Source of the DNA: Tranquillimonas rosea
Lineage (GTDB): Bacteria; Pseudomonadota; Alphaproteobacteria; Rhodobacterales; Rhodobacteraceae
DNA length: 64,000 bases
NCBI RefSeq assembly: GCF_900111315.1
Contig: NZ_FOGU01000005.1
Location: 186,001 to 250,000, forward strand
Reading direction: 5' to 3'
Shown here: positions 1 through 8,517 of the stretch, piece by piece
How the letters are laid out: the number at the start of each line of letters is the position of its first letter
Numbering within the stretch: position 1 is the first letter of the stretch
The notes under the pieces: generated by a model
Database searches by the model: none
Seen by the model: the letters and a program-made list of their open reading frames with translations, nothing else
What the model was told of the DNA's origin: nothing
Program-made: the position numbers and the translations under genes

Positions 1-531
1 CTTTCGGGCCCCGATGACGCGGTCCGCCTGCCGCGTGGCTCCGAAAAGTCGGACTGGGAGGTCGAGCTGGGCGTCGTGATCGGCAAGCGCGCACAGTACG
101 TTTCGGTCGCCGAGGCGTTGGACTACGTCGTCGGCTACTGCGTGGTGAACGACGTGTCCGAGCGCGCCTTCCAGATCGAGCGGGGCGGTCAATGGATCAA
201 GGGCAAGTCGGCGCCTACCTTCGGGCCGGTCGGGCCGTGGCTGGTCACCGCCGACGAGGTGCCCGATCCCCAGGCGCTGCACCTGTCGCTCGCCCTGAAC
301 GGGACGACGATGCAGGACTCCACCACTGCCGACATGATCTTTTCGGTGGCCGAGATCATCAGCCACATGTCGCAGATGATGGCGCTGGTGCCCGGCGACA
401 TCATCGCCACCGGCACGCCGCAGGGCGTCGGCATGGGCATGTCGCCTCAGCGCTTCCTGCGCCCCGGCGACGTCATGGAGCTGGAGGTCGAGGGGCTCGG
501 CCGGCAACGTCAGGACGTCGTCGCCGGCTGA
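1..531 (+). CDS. Fumarylacetoacetate hydrolase (FAH) family protein, 5'-truncated
   Basis: The reading frame is open from the first base of the window, so the N-terminus lies outside it; about 176 residues are visible. The fragment is the C-terminal catalytic half of the FAH fold. It shows the acidic metal-binding stretch WEVELGVVIG, the block VVGYCVVNDVSER, and the closing motif GDIIATGTPQGVGMG typical of 2-hydroxyhepta-2,4-diene-1,7-dioate isomerase, ureidoglycolate lyase and 2,4-diketo-3-deoxy-sugar-acid hydrolase relatives. These enzymes cleave or dehydrate 2-keto acids with Mg2+. The neighbours are sugar-acid genes, so a role on a keto-deoxy sugar acid is likely, but the exact substrate cannot be read from the sequence. 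It converges on the dehydrogenase gene that ends at 545. Confidence 0.85.
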   Translation, partial: LSGPDDAVRLPRGSEKSDWEVELGVVIGKRAQYVSVAEALDYVVGYCVVNDVSERAFQIERGGQWIKGKSAPTFGPVGPWLVTADEVPDPQALHLSLALNGTTMQDSTTADMIFSVAEIISHMSQMMALVPGDIIATGTPQGVGMGMSPQRFLRPGDVMELEVEGLGRQRQDVVAG

Positions 532-544
532 GCGGCGCCGGCCG

Positions 545-1483
545 TCAGGCGACCCTGGTCTTCAGCGCCTCGCCGGCGAGAAACGCCGCGACGTTCTCGC
601 GCTGGAGACGCCCCATCGCCTGCCGCGTCTCGATCGTGGCCGATCCCTGGTGCGGCTGCAGCAGCACGTTGTCGAGCGCCAGGAACCGCGGGTCGATGCC
701 GGGCTCGTTCCGGAACACGTCAAGCGCGGCACCGCGGATCGTCCCCTTCTCGAGCGCGCCCAGCAGGGCGTACTCGTCGATGGTGGACCCGCGGGAGATG
801 TTCACGATCAGGCCGTCCGATCCCAGCGCCTTCAGCACCTCGGCCGAGACGTAGCCTTCGGTCTCGGGGCCGCCGACCAGTGCGACCACCAGATCGTCGG
901 ATGCTTCGGCCAGCGCGACGGGATCGGCGTGATAGCGCCAGCCCGGCGTCTCCTTTTCCGAGCGCGAGTGGTAGTGGATCTCCATCCCGAAGGCGGCGAG
1001 CCGCTGCGCGATGGCATGGCCGATGCGCCCCAGCCCGACAATCCCCACCTTGCGGCCGCGCACGGTCCGGTTCAGCGGCATCGGGCCCTGCGCCCCCCAG
1101 TTGCCCGAGCGCACCCAATCGGACCCCTGCACGAGCTGCCGCGCCTGCGCCACCAGCATGACGGCGGCAAGGTCGGCCACGTCGTCGGTCAGCACGTCGG
1201 GCGTGTTGGTCACAGCGATGTTCCGCTCCTGCGCCGCGGCCACGTCGATCGCGTCGTAGCCGACGCCGAAATTGGCGATCAGGCCCAGTTGCGGCAACAG
1301 GTCCATCGTCGCGCCGTCGAACCTGGCGTGTCCCTTGTGGGCGACCACCCGGACGCGGTTGCGCTCGGACACGGGCATCGACGTGAGCGCGGCGAGGTCT
1401 TGCAGCAGGGCGGCGCCGAACTCTTCGGCAAAGGCCGTCTCGTCCCAGGGCTGGTACTCACCTATGGCCAGAACCTCGCTCAT
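545..1483 (-). CDS. D-isomer-specific 2-hydroxyacid dehydrogenase (GyaR/hydroxypyruvate reductase type)
   Basis: This 312-residue NAD(P)H-dependent oxidoreductase reduces 2-keto acids such as glyoxylate or hydroxypyruvate to D-2-hydroxy acids. The Rossmann motif VGIVGLGRIGHAIAQRL lies mid-protein. The catalytic triad is visible as Arg in NISRGSTIDE, Glu in FRNEPGIDP and His in LQPHQGSAT. The ATG at 1483 overlaps the stop of the upstream aminotransferase by four bases (ATGA), so the two are translationally coupled. The pairing suggests sequential use of a 2-keto acid by transamination and reduction, but the substrate is unknown. A longer reading frame that runs upstream through the aminotransferase region is a shadow, not a fusion. 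Confidence 0.9.
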   Translation of the reverse strand: MSEVLAIGEYQPWDETAFAEEFGAALLQDLAALTSMPVSERNRVRVVAHKGHARFDGATMDLLPQLGLIANFGVGYDAIDVAAAQERNIAVTNTPDVLTDDVADLAAVMLVAQARQLVQGSDWVRSGNWGAQGPMPLNRTVRGRKVGIVGLGRIGHAIAQRLAAFGMEIHYHSRSEKETPGWRYHADPVALAEASDDLVVALVGGPETEGYVSAEVLKALGSDGLIVNISRGSTIDEYALLGALEKGTIRGAALDVFRNEPGIDPRFLALDNVLLQPHQGSATIETRQAMGRLQRENVAAFLAGEALKTRVA

Positions 1484-2655
1484 GTCTTTCTCTCCTTCAG
1501 GCAGGTGGCGAGGCGCTCCATCGCCTCTTCTATGCGGTCGAGCGCGGCGGCGTAGGACACCCGCAGATACCCCTCGCCGCCCGCGCCGAAACTGGTGCCG
1601 GCGATGGTGGCGACCCCGGCCTCTTCGAGAAACAGGTCCTGCGCCTCGCGAGCGGTCAGCCTCGTGCCCGAGATATCGGCGAAGGCATAGAACGCCCCGC
1701 CGGGATCGCCGCAGGTGACGCCCGGCAGCGCGTCGAGCATGGGCACGACGGCGCGGCGCCGGCGGTCGAACTCGGCCACCATGTCCGCGACCGCGTCCTG
1801 CGGCCCCTCCAGCGCGGCGAGGCCGGCGTGCTGCGCGGCGGCGTTCACGCAGGAATGGTCGTTGATGCAGAGCCGCGTGATCGGTTCGACCAGTGGCGCG
1901 GGCCACACGGCATATCCCAGCCGCCAGCCGGTCATGGCATAGGTCTTGGACCAGCCGTCGAGCAGGATCAGCCGGTGGCGGATCTCGGGATAGGACAGCA
2001 GGCTGGCGTGCGCCTGTCCGCCATAGAGCATGCGGGAATAGATCTCGTCCGACAGGATAGCCACGTCTGGATGCGCGGCCAGCCCCTCGACCAGCCGGTC
2101 GATCTGCTCTTTCGGCGTCACCGCCCCGGTCGGATTCGCCGGCGAGTTGAGGATGATCAGGCTCGTGGCCGGCGTAATCCGGGACAGGACAGTGTCGGCG
2201 TCGAAGGCGAACCCGGTCTCGGCCGTCAGCGGCACCGGCACCGCTTTCGCGCCAGAGAACTCGATCACCGACCGGTAGATCGGAAAGCCGGGATCGGGAT
2301 ACAGGATCTCGGCGCCGGGGCCGCCAAAGGCCAGCGCGGCATAGAACATCGTCGGCTTGCCGCCGGGCTGCACGATGACCTGGCCGGGATCGACCGCGGT
2401 GCCGTGGCGCCGCTCGAGATCCGCGGCGACCGCCTCTCGCAGGGGCGGGATGCCGTTGGCCGGCGTATAGCCGTGGTGCCCGTCGCGAAGCGCGCGGACG
2501 CCGGCCTCGACGATGTGCTCGGGCGTGCGGAAATCCGGCTGGCCGATGCCGAGATTGATGATGTCCCGTCCCTCGTTCGACAGGGCGGCGGCACGGGCCA
2601 GCACCTCGAAGGCGCTTTCCGTGCCGAGACGGCCGAGCGGCTCGGCGATCTTCAT
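1480..2655 (-). CDS. PLP-dependent class I/II aminotransferase
   Basis: This 391-residue cytoplasmic fold-type I aminotransferase of the aspartate/aromatic aminotransferase group transfers amino groups between amino acids and 2-keto acids. Visible landmarks are NLGIGQPDF near residue 34, the NPTG cofactor-pocket motif near 174, SDEIYSR near 202, and the Schiff-base lysine Lys237 in GWSKTYAMTGWR. The start at 2655 is chosen because AAGGAG sits 7 bases upstream; the earlier in-frame start at 2703 lacks this. It leads a two-gene operon with the hydroxyacid dehydrogenase and diverges from the aldehyde dehydrogenase at 2894, sharing the gap that carries the TGGTATACCA palindrome. Family assignment is secure; the substrate is not. 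Confidence 0.92.
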   Translation of the reverse strand: MKIAEPLGRLGTESAFEVLARAAALSNEGRDIINLGIGQPDFRTPEHIVEAGVRALRDGHHGYTPANGIPPLREAVAADLERRHGTAVDPGQVIVQPGGKPTMFYAALAFGGPGAEILYPDPGFPIYRSVIEFSGAKAVPVPLTAETGFAFDADTVLSRITPATSLIILNSPANPTGAVTPKEQIDRLVEGLAAHPDVAILSDEIYSRMLYGGQAHASLLSYPEIRHRLILLDGWSKTYAMTGWRLGYAVWPAPLVEPITRLCINDHSCVNAAAQHAGLAALEGPQDAVADMVAEFDRRRRAVVPMLDALPGVTCGDPGGAFYAFADISGTRLTAREAQDLFLEEAGVATIAGTSFGAGGEGYLRVSYAAALDRIEEAMERLATCLKERKT

Positions 2656-2831
2656 GGCTAGGCTCCTTGACGGTGACGGCCCGGACGGGATCGGCCCGAG
2701 CATCCACGCTCACCCCCGCGTGTCAATCGACGGTGCACAGCGAAATTCGCGGGCGGTGCGGATCATTCGGTCGGGCGACGCGTTTGCCGTGCGCCGGTTG
2801 CAGACTCTGGCAACGCGGAATACTTGGAAAA

Positions 2832-2841
2832 TGGTATACCA
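2832..2841. promoter_or_regulatory. Operator-like palindrome TGGTATACCA (copy 1)
   Basis: This perfect 10-bp palindrome lies in the 238-bp gap between the divergent aminotransferase (starts 2655) and aldehyde dehydrogenase (starts 2894). The identical sequence recurs at 6535-6544 in the other divergent gap of the cluster. TnGTnnnACnA-like palindromes are typical GntR-family (FadR subfamily) operators. A TTGCAG box at 2798-2803 followed 17 bases later by TACTTG could be the promoter it controls, placing the palindrome near the transcription start, as expected for repression. The regulator gene is not in the window. Confidence 0.7.
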
Positions 2842-2893
2842 GTGGGGCGCGTCCCGTTCGTCGCGTCCCCGTCCCGAGACAAGGAGCAACAGC

Positions 2894-4417
2894 ATGCTCG
2901 ACGAGACTTTCACTCCCCACGGCAAACACCTGATCGCCGGCGAATGGGTCAGCGGCGGCGGCACCTTTTCGTCCGCCCCGGTCGCGGGCTCGGCGCACGA
3001 GTTCTCCAACGGCACGCCCGAGCTGATCGACCGGGCCGCGAAGGCGGCGGAAGAGGCGTTCTGGAGCTATGGCTATTCGACCCGCGAACAACGCGCCGCC
3101 TTTCTCGACGCGATCGCCGACGAGATCGAAGCGCGCGGCGACAAGATCACCGCCATCGGCACCGCCGAGTCGGGCCTGCCCGAAGGGCGCCTGAACGGCG
3201 AGCGCGGCCGCACCACCGGGCAGCTGCGCATGTTCGCCAGGCATATCCGCGACGGCGCCTATCTCGACCGTCGCCATGACGAGGCGCTGCCCGACCGCGA
3301 ACCGGCACCGCGCCCCGACCTGAAGATGGTGCAGCGTCCGATCGGCCCCGTCGCCGTGTTCGGCGCGTCGAACTTCCCGCTGGCCTTCTCGACCGCGGGC
3401 GGCGACACCGCGTCGGCGCTGGCCGCCGGCTGCCCTGTCGTTTGCAAGGGCCACGACGCGCATCCCGGCACCGCGGAGATCGTCGCCGAGGCAATCCACG
3501 CCGCGATCCAGAGCTGCGGCATGCCTGCCGGCACGTTCAGCCTCGTGCAGGGCGGCTCTCTCGACGTGGGCAAGGCGCTGGTGCAGCATCCGCTGATCAA
3601 GGCCGTCGGCTTTACCGGCTCGCTCAAGGGCGGCCGCGCGCTGTACGATCTGTGCGCCCAGCGCGAAGAGCCGATCCCGTTCTTCGGCGAGCTGGGCAGC
3701 GTCAACCCGATGTTCCTGCTGCCCGAGGCCACCAAGGCCCGCGGCGCCGAGATCGGCAAGTCCTGGGCCGGTTCGCTGACGATCGGCGCGGGTCAGTTCT
3801 GCACAAATCCCGGCATCGCCATCGTGCTCGACTCCGAGGCGGACGCCTTCGTCGACGCGGCGACCGCGGCACTGAAGGAGAGCGGCGCGCAGACGATGCT
3901 GACGGAAGGCATCGCCAGCGCCTACCAGAGCGGCCAGTCGCGCATCGCCTCGACTGACGGCGTGCGCGAGTTGCTGGCCACCGATTGCGGACAGCGCAGC
4001 GCCAGCCCCTATCTCTACGAGACGACGGGCAAGGCGTGGCTCGGCAACGAGACGCTGGGAGAAGAGGTGTTCGGCCCCCTCGGCCTAGCGGTCCGGGTCG
4101 CGGACGTGGACGAGATGGAAGCCGTCGCGAAATCGATGCGCGGCCAGCTGACCTGCACCCTGCACATGGATGACGGCGACAAGGACACGGGTCAGCGCCT
4201 GATGCCGGTGCTCGAGCGGAAGGCCGGGCGTATCCTGGCCAACGGCTTTCCGACCGGCGTGGAAGTGAGCGACGCGATGGTGCACGGCGGGCCCTACCCG
4301 GCCTCGACCAACTTCGGTCACACCTCGGTCGGCACGATGGCGATCCGCCGCTTCCTGCGGCCCGTCTGCTATCAGAACATGCCCGACGCGCTGCTGCCGG
4401 GCGATCTGGCAGAGTAA
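2894..4417 (+). CDS. Alpha-ketoglutaric semialdehyde (2,5-dioxovalerate) dehydrogenase
   Basis: This 507-residue aldehyde dehydrogenase oxidises 2-oxoglutarate semialdehyde to 2-oxoglutarate, the last step of non-phosphorylative pentose and hexarate degradation. It shows VFGASNFPLAFS near 156, the base Glu266 in FFGELGS and the nucleophile Cys303 in GAGQFCTNPG. These local motifs and the length match the KGSADH type rather than classical betaine or succinate-semialdehyde dehydrogenases. AAGGAG lies 7 bases before the ATG. The gene stands alone on the plus strand downstream of operator copy 1 and converges on the kinase gene across a perfect hairpin. With the XylX-like and XylD-like genes it completes a Weimberg-type route. 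Confidence 0.9.
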   Translation: MLDETFTPHGKHLIAGEWVSGGGTFSSAPVAGSAHEFSNGTPELIDRAAKAAEEAFWSYGYSTREQRAAFLDAIADEIEARGDKITAIGTAESGLPEGRLNGERGRTTGQLRMFARHIRDGAYLDRRHDEALPDREPAPRPDLKMVQRPIGPVAVFGASNFPLAFSTAGGDTASALAAGCPVVCKGHDAHPGTAEIVAEAIHAAIQSCGMPAGTFSLVQGGSLDVGKALVQHPLIKAVGFTGSLKGGRALYDLCAQREEPIPFFGELGSVNPMFLLPEATKARGAEIGKSWAGSLTIGAGQFCTNPGIAIVLDSEADAFVDAATAALKESGAQTMLTEGIASAYQSGQSRIASTDGVRELLATDCGQRSASPYLYETTGKAWLGNETLGEEVFGPLGLAVRVADVDEMEAVAKSMRGQLTCTLHMDDGDKDTGQRLMPVLERKAGRILANGFPTGVEVSDAMVHGGPYPASTNFGHTSVGTMAIRRFLRPVCYQNMPDALLPGDLAE

Positions 4418-4423
4418 CGGAAA

Positions 4424-4449
4424 CGGGTGAGGCGTCCGCGCCTCACCCG
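4424..4449. terminator. Bidirectional hairpin between convergent genes
   Basis: A perfect 11-bp stem (CGGGTGAGGCG and its complement) closes a TCCG tetraloop between the aldehyde dehydrogenase stop (4417) and the kinase stop (4443). It overlaps the last codons of the kinase. There is no long T-tract, so termination would rely on stem stability or Rho. Confidence 0.65.
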
Positions 4450-5357
4450 GCCTCGCTCCAGACATCGACAAGGGCGCCACGGCCCTGGACGACGCGGGCC
4501 GACAGGTCCATCGCCGTTTCCGCCGCCGCCTTCAGTGATGCGCCCTGCATCAACGGACACAGGAACCCCGCGTTGAAGGAATCGCCGGCTGCCGTGGTGT
4601 CCACGACCTTGGGCGCAGGCACCGGGTCCAGTGTCAGCGTCCCCTCGGACGCCTCCCACGCATGCAGCGTGCCCGTGCCGTTCTTGACCACGACGCAGGA
4701 CGCCCCCGCCTGACGGTAGCGCGCGATCGTGTCGTCCGGCGTGCCGTCGCCGTGCAGTCCGGTCTCTTCGTCGAAAGAGGGCAGCACGATGTCCGAGACC
4801 GCGGCGCCCTCGGCCGTGGCGGACTTCATCTCGTCCGGGCCAGACCAGAGACGCGGGCGCAGGTTGGTGTCGAAGGCGATCCGGCTGCCAGCGGCGCGGG
4901 CACGGGCGAGCGCGGCGCATAGGGCGCCGCGGCCCTTTTCCGACAGGATGGCCAGGGTGATGCCCGAGAACAGGATCAGGTCGCGCCCCTCGAACACGCG
5001 ATCCAGCCACGCGGGATCGTCGCCCAGCGTCCGCGCGGCCGAGGTGTCGCGCCAATAGGAAAAGCTGCGCTCGCCGTCCTGCAACTGGATCATGTACAGC
5101 CCGACGCCGCGGCTGTCGTGACGGGCCACCGCATCGGTGCCGATGCCCACCTCGCCAAAGAACGCGACCATCCGATCCGATACCGCATCGGTCCCGACCT
5201 TGGTGGCGAATGACACGTCCCAGTCGTCCCCAAGGAGACGGCGCGCATACCACGCGGTGTTCAGCGTGTCCCCGGCATAACCCACGCGGAAGAGATCGCC
5301 CTCGGCCGGGGCGACCTCGACCATGCATTCGCCGACGGTGAGAAGTGATCGCGTCAC
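4443..5357 (-). CDS. kdgK: PfkB-family sugar kinase, probable 2-dehydro-3-deoxygluconokinase
   Basis: This 304-residue ribokinase-fold enzyme probably phosphorylates 2-keto-3-deoxygluconate (KDG) with ATP. The N-terminal substrate region has GYAGDTLNTAWYARRL, which is characteristic of KDG kinases. The C-terminal PfkB signature VVDTTAAGDSFNAGF carries the catalytic Asp and the anion hole. The start is taken as GTG at 5357: AAGGAG lies 6 bases upstream and the GTG overlaps the stop of the XylX-like gene (GTGA). Presence of a KDG kinase next to Weimberg-type enzymes suggests the cluster handles hexonates or uronates as well as pentonates, or that a keto-deoxy intermediate has two fates. Specificity is inferred. 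Confidence 0.82.
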   Translation of the reverse strand: MTRSLLTVGECMVEVAPAEGDLFRVGYAGDTLNTAWYARRLLGDDWDVSFATKVGTDAVSDRMVAFFGEVGIGTDAVARHDSRGVGLYMIQLQDGERSFSYWRDTSAARTLGDDPAWLDRVFEGRDLILFSGITLAILSEKGRGALCAALARARAAGSRIAFDTNLRPRLWSGPDEMKSATAEGAAVSDIVLPSFDEETGLHGDGTPDDTIARYRQAGASCVVVKNGTGTLHAWEASEGTLTLDPVPAPKVVDTTAAGDSFNAGFLCPLMQGASLKAAAETAMDLSARVVQGRGALVDVWSEAG

Positions 5358-6490
5358 AATAGGCTCCTTTCCGCGAGATTGCGCATGAGCGATCCGGTGC
5401 CGAAGGTCCATTCGGGACACTCGGTCGACAGCCGGACCGTGTTGCGCAATGTGCCGAGACGCGGCTCGGAGATCGAGACCAAGTCACCGGTTTTGTGCGT
5501 GAACCCCTGCCCCGGCGCGTCGCGGTCCTGAACCGGTGCGAACAGCGTCCCCAGGAACAGCATCGCGCCGTCGGGATACTGGTGATGCGGACCGATCATC
5601 TGGCTCACCAGTGCCTCGGGTTTGCGGCTAATCTTCGCCATCGACGACGCTCCGTCCAGCGTGAAGCCGTCCTCGCCCTCGACCCGCAGGGTCAGCTCGG
5701 CCTGCCGCACGTCGTCCAGCGTATAGCCGTCGTCGAACAGTCGCAGGAACGGGCCGATCGCGCAGGAGGCGTTGTTGTCCTTCGCCTTGCCCAGCAACAG
5801 GGCCGACCGCCCCTCGACGTCGCGCAGGTTCACGTCGTTGCCCAGGCTGGCACCGCGGATACCGCCCCGGCTGTCGACGGCCAGCACGATCTCGGGCTCG
5901 GGGTTGTTCCACTTGGAGACCGGGTGCACGCCGATGTCGGCCCCGCTGCCGACCGACGCCATCGGCTGACACTTGGTGAAGATCTCGGCGTCCGGTCCGA
6001 TCCCGACCTCGAGATACTGCGACCAGAGCCCCTCGTTCTGCAGCACCTCCTTGACCTGCATCGCCTTCTCCGAGCCGGGGACGATGCCCGACAGCGAATC
6101 CCCGATCACCCCGGTGACGCGGGCGCGGATGTCCGCGGCCTTGTCGGGATCGCCGGCCGCACGCTCTTCGATCACGCGCTCGACCATGGATTCCGCGAAG
6201 GTCACGCCGCTGGCCTTGATCGCCTGCAGGTCGCAGGGGGCAAGCAAATGCAGGCTGTCCGCGTTCGGTCTGCCGAGGTCGTCGAGCGTGCCGAGACGCA
6301 CCCCTTCGGCCGCGCGGACATGGCCCGCCGGATCGTCCAGTTCGAGGAGGTCGCGCATCGTCGGCGCCGCGCGCGACGTGATGTCGAACAGCACGCCGTC
6401 GCGCACGGTGATCAACGCGGGCCCGTGGCCCGGTCGCCAGGCACGGCCGACCAGCGTGGCCCGCGCGCTCTCGTCGCCTGATGGCAGCAT
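5354..6490 (-). CDS. xylX: FAH-family 2-keto-3-deoxy-pentonate dehydratase, XylX-like
   Basis: This 378-residue protein is of the long FAH-family type that dehydrates 2-keto-3-deoxy-xylonate or -arabinonate to 2-oxoglutarate semialdehyde. The Mg-binding region includes NNPEPEIVLAVDSRG and the segment GNDVNLRDVEGRSALLLGKA, as in Caulobacter XylX and its relatives. The ATG at 6490 is preceded by GGAAGGGAAGAGAG. It is co-transcribed with the PfkB kinase (4-bp overlap) and diverges from the XylD-like dehydratase across operator copy 2. The product would be the substrate of the dehydrogenase at 2894. Sugar stereochemistry (xylose, arabinose or a uronate derivative) cannot be settled from sequence. 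Confidence 0.8.
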   Translation of the reverse strand: MLPSGDESARATLVGRAWRPGHGPALITVRDGVLFDITSRAAPTMRDLLELDDPAGHVRAAEGVRLGTLDDLGRPNADSLHLLAPCDLQAIKASGVTFAESMVERVIEERAAGDPDKAADIRARVTGVIGDSLSGIVPGSEKAMQVKEVLQNEGLWSQYLEVGIGPDAEIFTKCQPMASVGSGADIGVHPVSKWNNPEPEIVLAVDSRGGIRGASLGNDVNLRDVEGRSALLLGKAKDNNASCAIGPFLRLFDDGYTLDDVRQAELTLRVEGEDGFTLDGASSMAKISRKPEALVSQMIGPHHQYPDGAMLFLGTLFAPVQDRDAPGQGFTHKTGDLVSISEPRLGTLRNTVRLSTECPEWTFGTGSLMRNLAERSLL

Positions 6491-6534
6491 CTCTCTTCCC
6501 TTCCGGCAGCCGGACGTCAGATCGCCCTTGAATC

Positions 6535-6544
6535 TGGTATACCA
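6535..6544. promoter_or_regulatory. Operator-like palindrome TGGTATACCA (copy 2)
   Basis: This is identical to the palindrome at 2832-2841. It lies in the 98-bp gap between the divergent XylX-like (starts 6490) and XylD-like (starts 6589) genes. Finding the same 10-mer in both divergent promoter gaps of one catabolic cluster is strong evidence of a shared regulator, probably GntR-type. Confidence 0.72.
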
Positions 6545-6588
6545 AACGGGGATCCTGCCTCAAGCACCCGAGAGAAGGACCTTCGCCG

Positions 6589-8370
6589 ATGAGCGACACC
6601 CGCGCCAAACGCAAGTTCCGCTCGCAGGAATGGTTCGACAATCCCAACAATCCCGGGATGACGGCCCTCTACCTCGAACGGTATCAGAACCAGGAATACA
6701 CCCGCGACGAGTTGCAGAGCGAACGCCCCGTCATCGGCATCGCCAACACCGGCAGCGACTTGGCGCCGTGCAACAAGATCCACGTCTTTCTCATGGACCG
6801 GATCAAGGCCGGCATCCGCGACGCGGGCGGCGTGCCGATGGAATTCCCGGTTCACCCGATCCAGGAGACGGGCAAGCGCCCGACCGCCGCGCTGGACCGG
6901 AACCTCGCCTATCTCAGCCTCGTCGAGGTGCTGCACGGCTATCCGATCGACGGGGTGGTGCTGACCACCGGATGCGACAAGACCACGCCCGCGATGCTGA
7001 TGGGCGCCGCCACGGTCGACATCCCGGCCATCGCGCTGAACGGCGGGCCGATGCTGGACGGCTGGTGGAAGGGCAAGCGCGCCGGCTCGGGCACCATCGT
7101 GTGGGAAAGCCGCCGCCTGCTGGCCGAGGGCAAGATCGACTATGACGAGTTCATCAGCCGCGTCTGCGCCTCGGCGCCGAGCCTCGGCCACTGCAACACC
7201 ATGGGCACGGCGAGCACGATGAACGCCATGGCCGAAGCCCTGGGCATGACCCTGCCCGGCAGCTCGGCGATCCCCGCCCCGTTCCGCGAGCGGATGGCGA
7301 TGGCCTATGAGACGGGCAAGCGGATCGTCGGAATGGTCCACGAGGATCTCAAGCCGTCCGACATCCTGACCCGCGAGGCTTTCGAGAACGCGATCGTCGT
7401 CAACTCGGCCATCGGCGGGTCGACCAACGCGCCGCCGCACCTTCAGGCCGTCGCCCGCCATGCCGGCGTGCCGCTGCAGGTCACCGACTGGCAGACGGTC
7501 GGCTTCGACGTGCCGCTGCTGCTGAACATGCAGCCAGCGGGCGAATACCTGGGCGAAAGCTTCTTCCGCGCCGGCGGCGTCCCGGCGGTGATGGGCGAAC
7601 TGGCGAAGGCCGGGCGGCTTCACACGGCGCCGATCACCGCCTCGGGCCGCACGATGGGCGAGACGCTGGAGGGTCGCGAAAGCGTCGATACCGGCGTCAT
7701 CCGCACCGTCACCGACCCGATGCGCGAGAACGCGGGCTTTCTCGTGATGTCGGGCAACCTGTTCGACAGCGCGCTGATGAAGACCTCGGTGATCTCGGAC
7801 GAGTTCCGCCAGCGCTTCCTGTCCGAGCCTGGGCGCGAGAACGTCTACGAGGCGACGGCCGTCGTCTTCGAAGGCCCCGAGGACTACCACGACCGGATCA
7901 ACGACCCCGAGCTGGGCATCGACGAACGGACGATCCTGTTCATCCGCAACGTGGGCTGCGTCGGCTATCCGGGGTCGGCCGAGGTGGTGAACATGCAGCC
8001 GCCGGACGCGGTGATCCGGCAGGGGGTGAGCCACCTGCCGACCGTCGGGGACGGCCGGCAATCCGGCACGTCGGAAAGCCCCTCGATCCTGAACGCCTCG
8101 CCCGAGGCGGTCGTGGGCGGAGGGCTGGCGCTGTTGCAGACGGGCGACCGCGTCCGGCTGGACCTGAACGACTCGCGGATGGACGCGCTGGTGAAGGACG
8201 CCGAATGGCAGGCCCGGCGCGAAAGCTGGACGAAGCCCGAGCTTCACAACCAGACCCCGTGGCAGGAGATCTACCGCACCCATGTGGGTCAGCTGGCCGA
8301 CGGCGGGTGTCTGGAACTCGCCACCGCCTACAAGCGCGTGGCCAGCGATCTGCCGCGCGACAACCACTAG
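6589..8370 (+). CDS. xylD: IlvD/Edd-family sugar-acid dehydratase, XylD-like (D-xylonate/pentonate dehydratase)
   Basis: This 593-residue iron-sulfur dehydratase converts an aldonate, probably D-xylonate or a related pentonate, to the 2-keto-3-deoxy acid. Its length and sequence closely match Caulobacter-type XylD: MTALYLERY, GGVPMEFPVHPI, LTTGCDKTTPA, GHCNTMGTASTMNA and the end block TPWQEIYR. The expected cluster cysteines are Cys61 (APCNKI), Cys129 (GCDKTTP) and Cys202 (GHCNTMG). The start follows GAGAAGGACC. A strong hairpin at 8379 follows the stop. It diverges from the XylX-like gene and shares operator copy 2, which supports placement in the same pathway. Confidence 0.88.
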   Translation: MSDTRAKRKFRSQEWFDNPNNPGMTALYLERYQNQEYTRDELQSERPVIGIANTGSDLAPCNKIHVFLMDRIKAGIRDAGGVPMEFPVHPIQETGKRPTAALDRNLAYLSLVEVLHGYPIDGVVLTTGCDKTTPAMLMGAATVDIPAIALNGGPMLDGWWKGKRAGSGTIVWESRRLLAEGKIDYDEFISRVCASAPSLGHCNTMGTASTMNAMAEALGMTLPGSSAIPAPFRERMAMAYETGKRIVGMVHEDLKPSDILTREAFENAIVVNSAIGGSTNAPPHLQAVARHAGVPLQVTDWQTVGFDVPLLLNMQPAGEYLGESFFRAGGVPAVMGELAKAGRLHTAPITASGRTMGETLEGRESVDTGVIRTVTDPMRENAGFLVMSGNLFDSALMKTSVISDEFRQRFLSEPGRENVYEATAVVFEGPEDYHDRINDPELGIDERTILFIRNVGCVGYPGSAEVVNMQPPDAVIRQGVSHLPTVGDGRQSGTSESPSILNASPEAVVGGGLALLQTGDRVRLDLNDSRMDALVKDAEWQARRESWTKPELHNQTPWQEIYRTHVGQLADGGCLELATAYKRVASDLPRDNH

Positions 8371-8378
8371 CGCCAGAC

Positions 8379-8409
8379 GCGATCACCGGGCGCATCGTCC
8401 GGTGATCGC
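8379..8409 (+). terminator. Hairpin downstream of the XylD-like gene
   Basis: A perfect 11-bp stem (GCGATCACCGG and its complement) closes a 9-base loop 8 bases after the stop codon at 8370. No T-tract follows, but the position fits a transcription end for the sugar-acid cluster. Confidence 0.6.
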
Positions 8410-8517
8410 GCGCAACATCTTCAAGCGCGGCAGCTATCAGCGATTGCGACATCGGTGTAGCGTAGCTAGGCGGAGTGCAGACCATCTTCGCTTCCGTCTT
8501 TGAAGAGAGCCTTTTCC

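Noticed and set aside
545-2713. Apparent 722-residue fusion of a long upstream region to the hydroxyacid dehydrogenase
   Set aside because: The upstream part is the aminotransferase read in another frame. The dehydrogenase has its own start at 1483 with an ATGA overlap.
6517-8367. 616-residue frame antisense to the XylD-like gene
   Set aside because: Opposite a dehydratase with intact catalytic cysteines; no recognisable motif or ribosome site.
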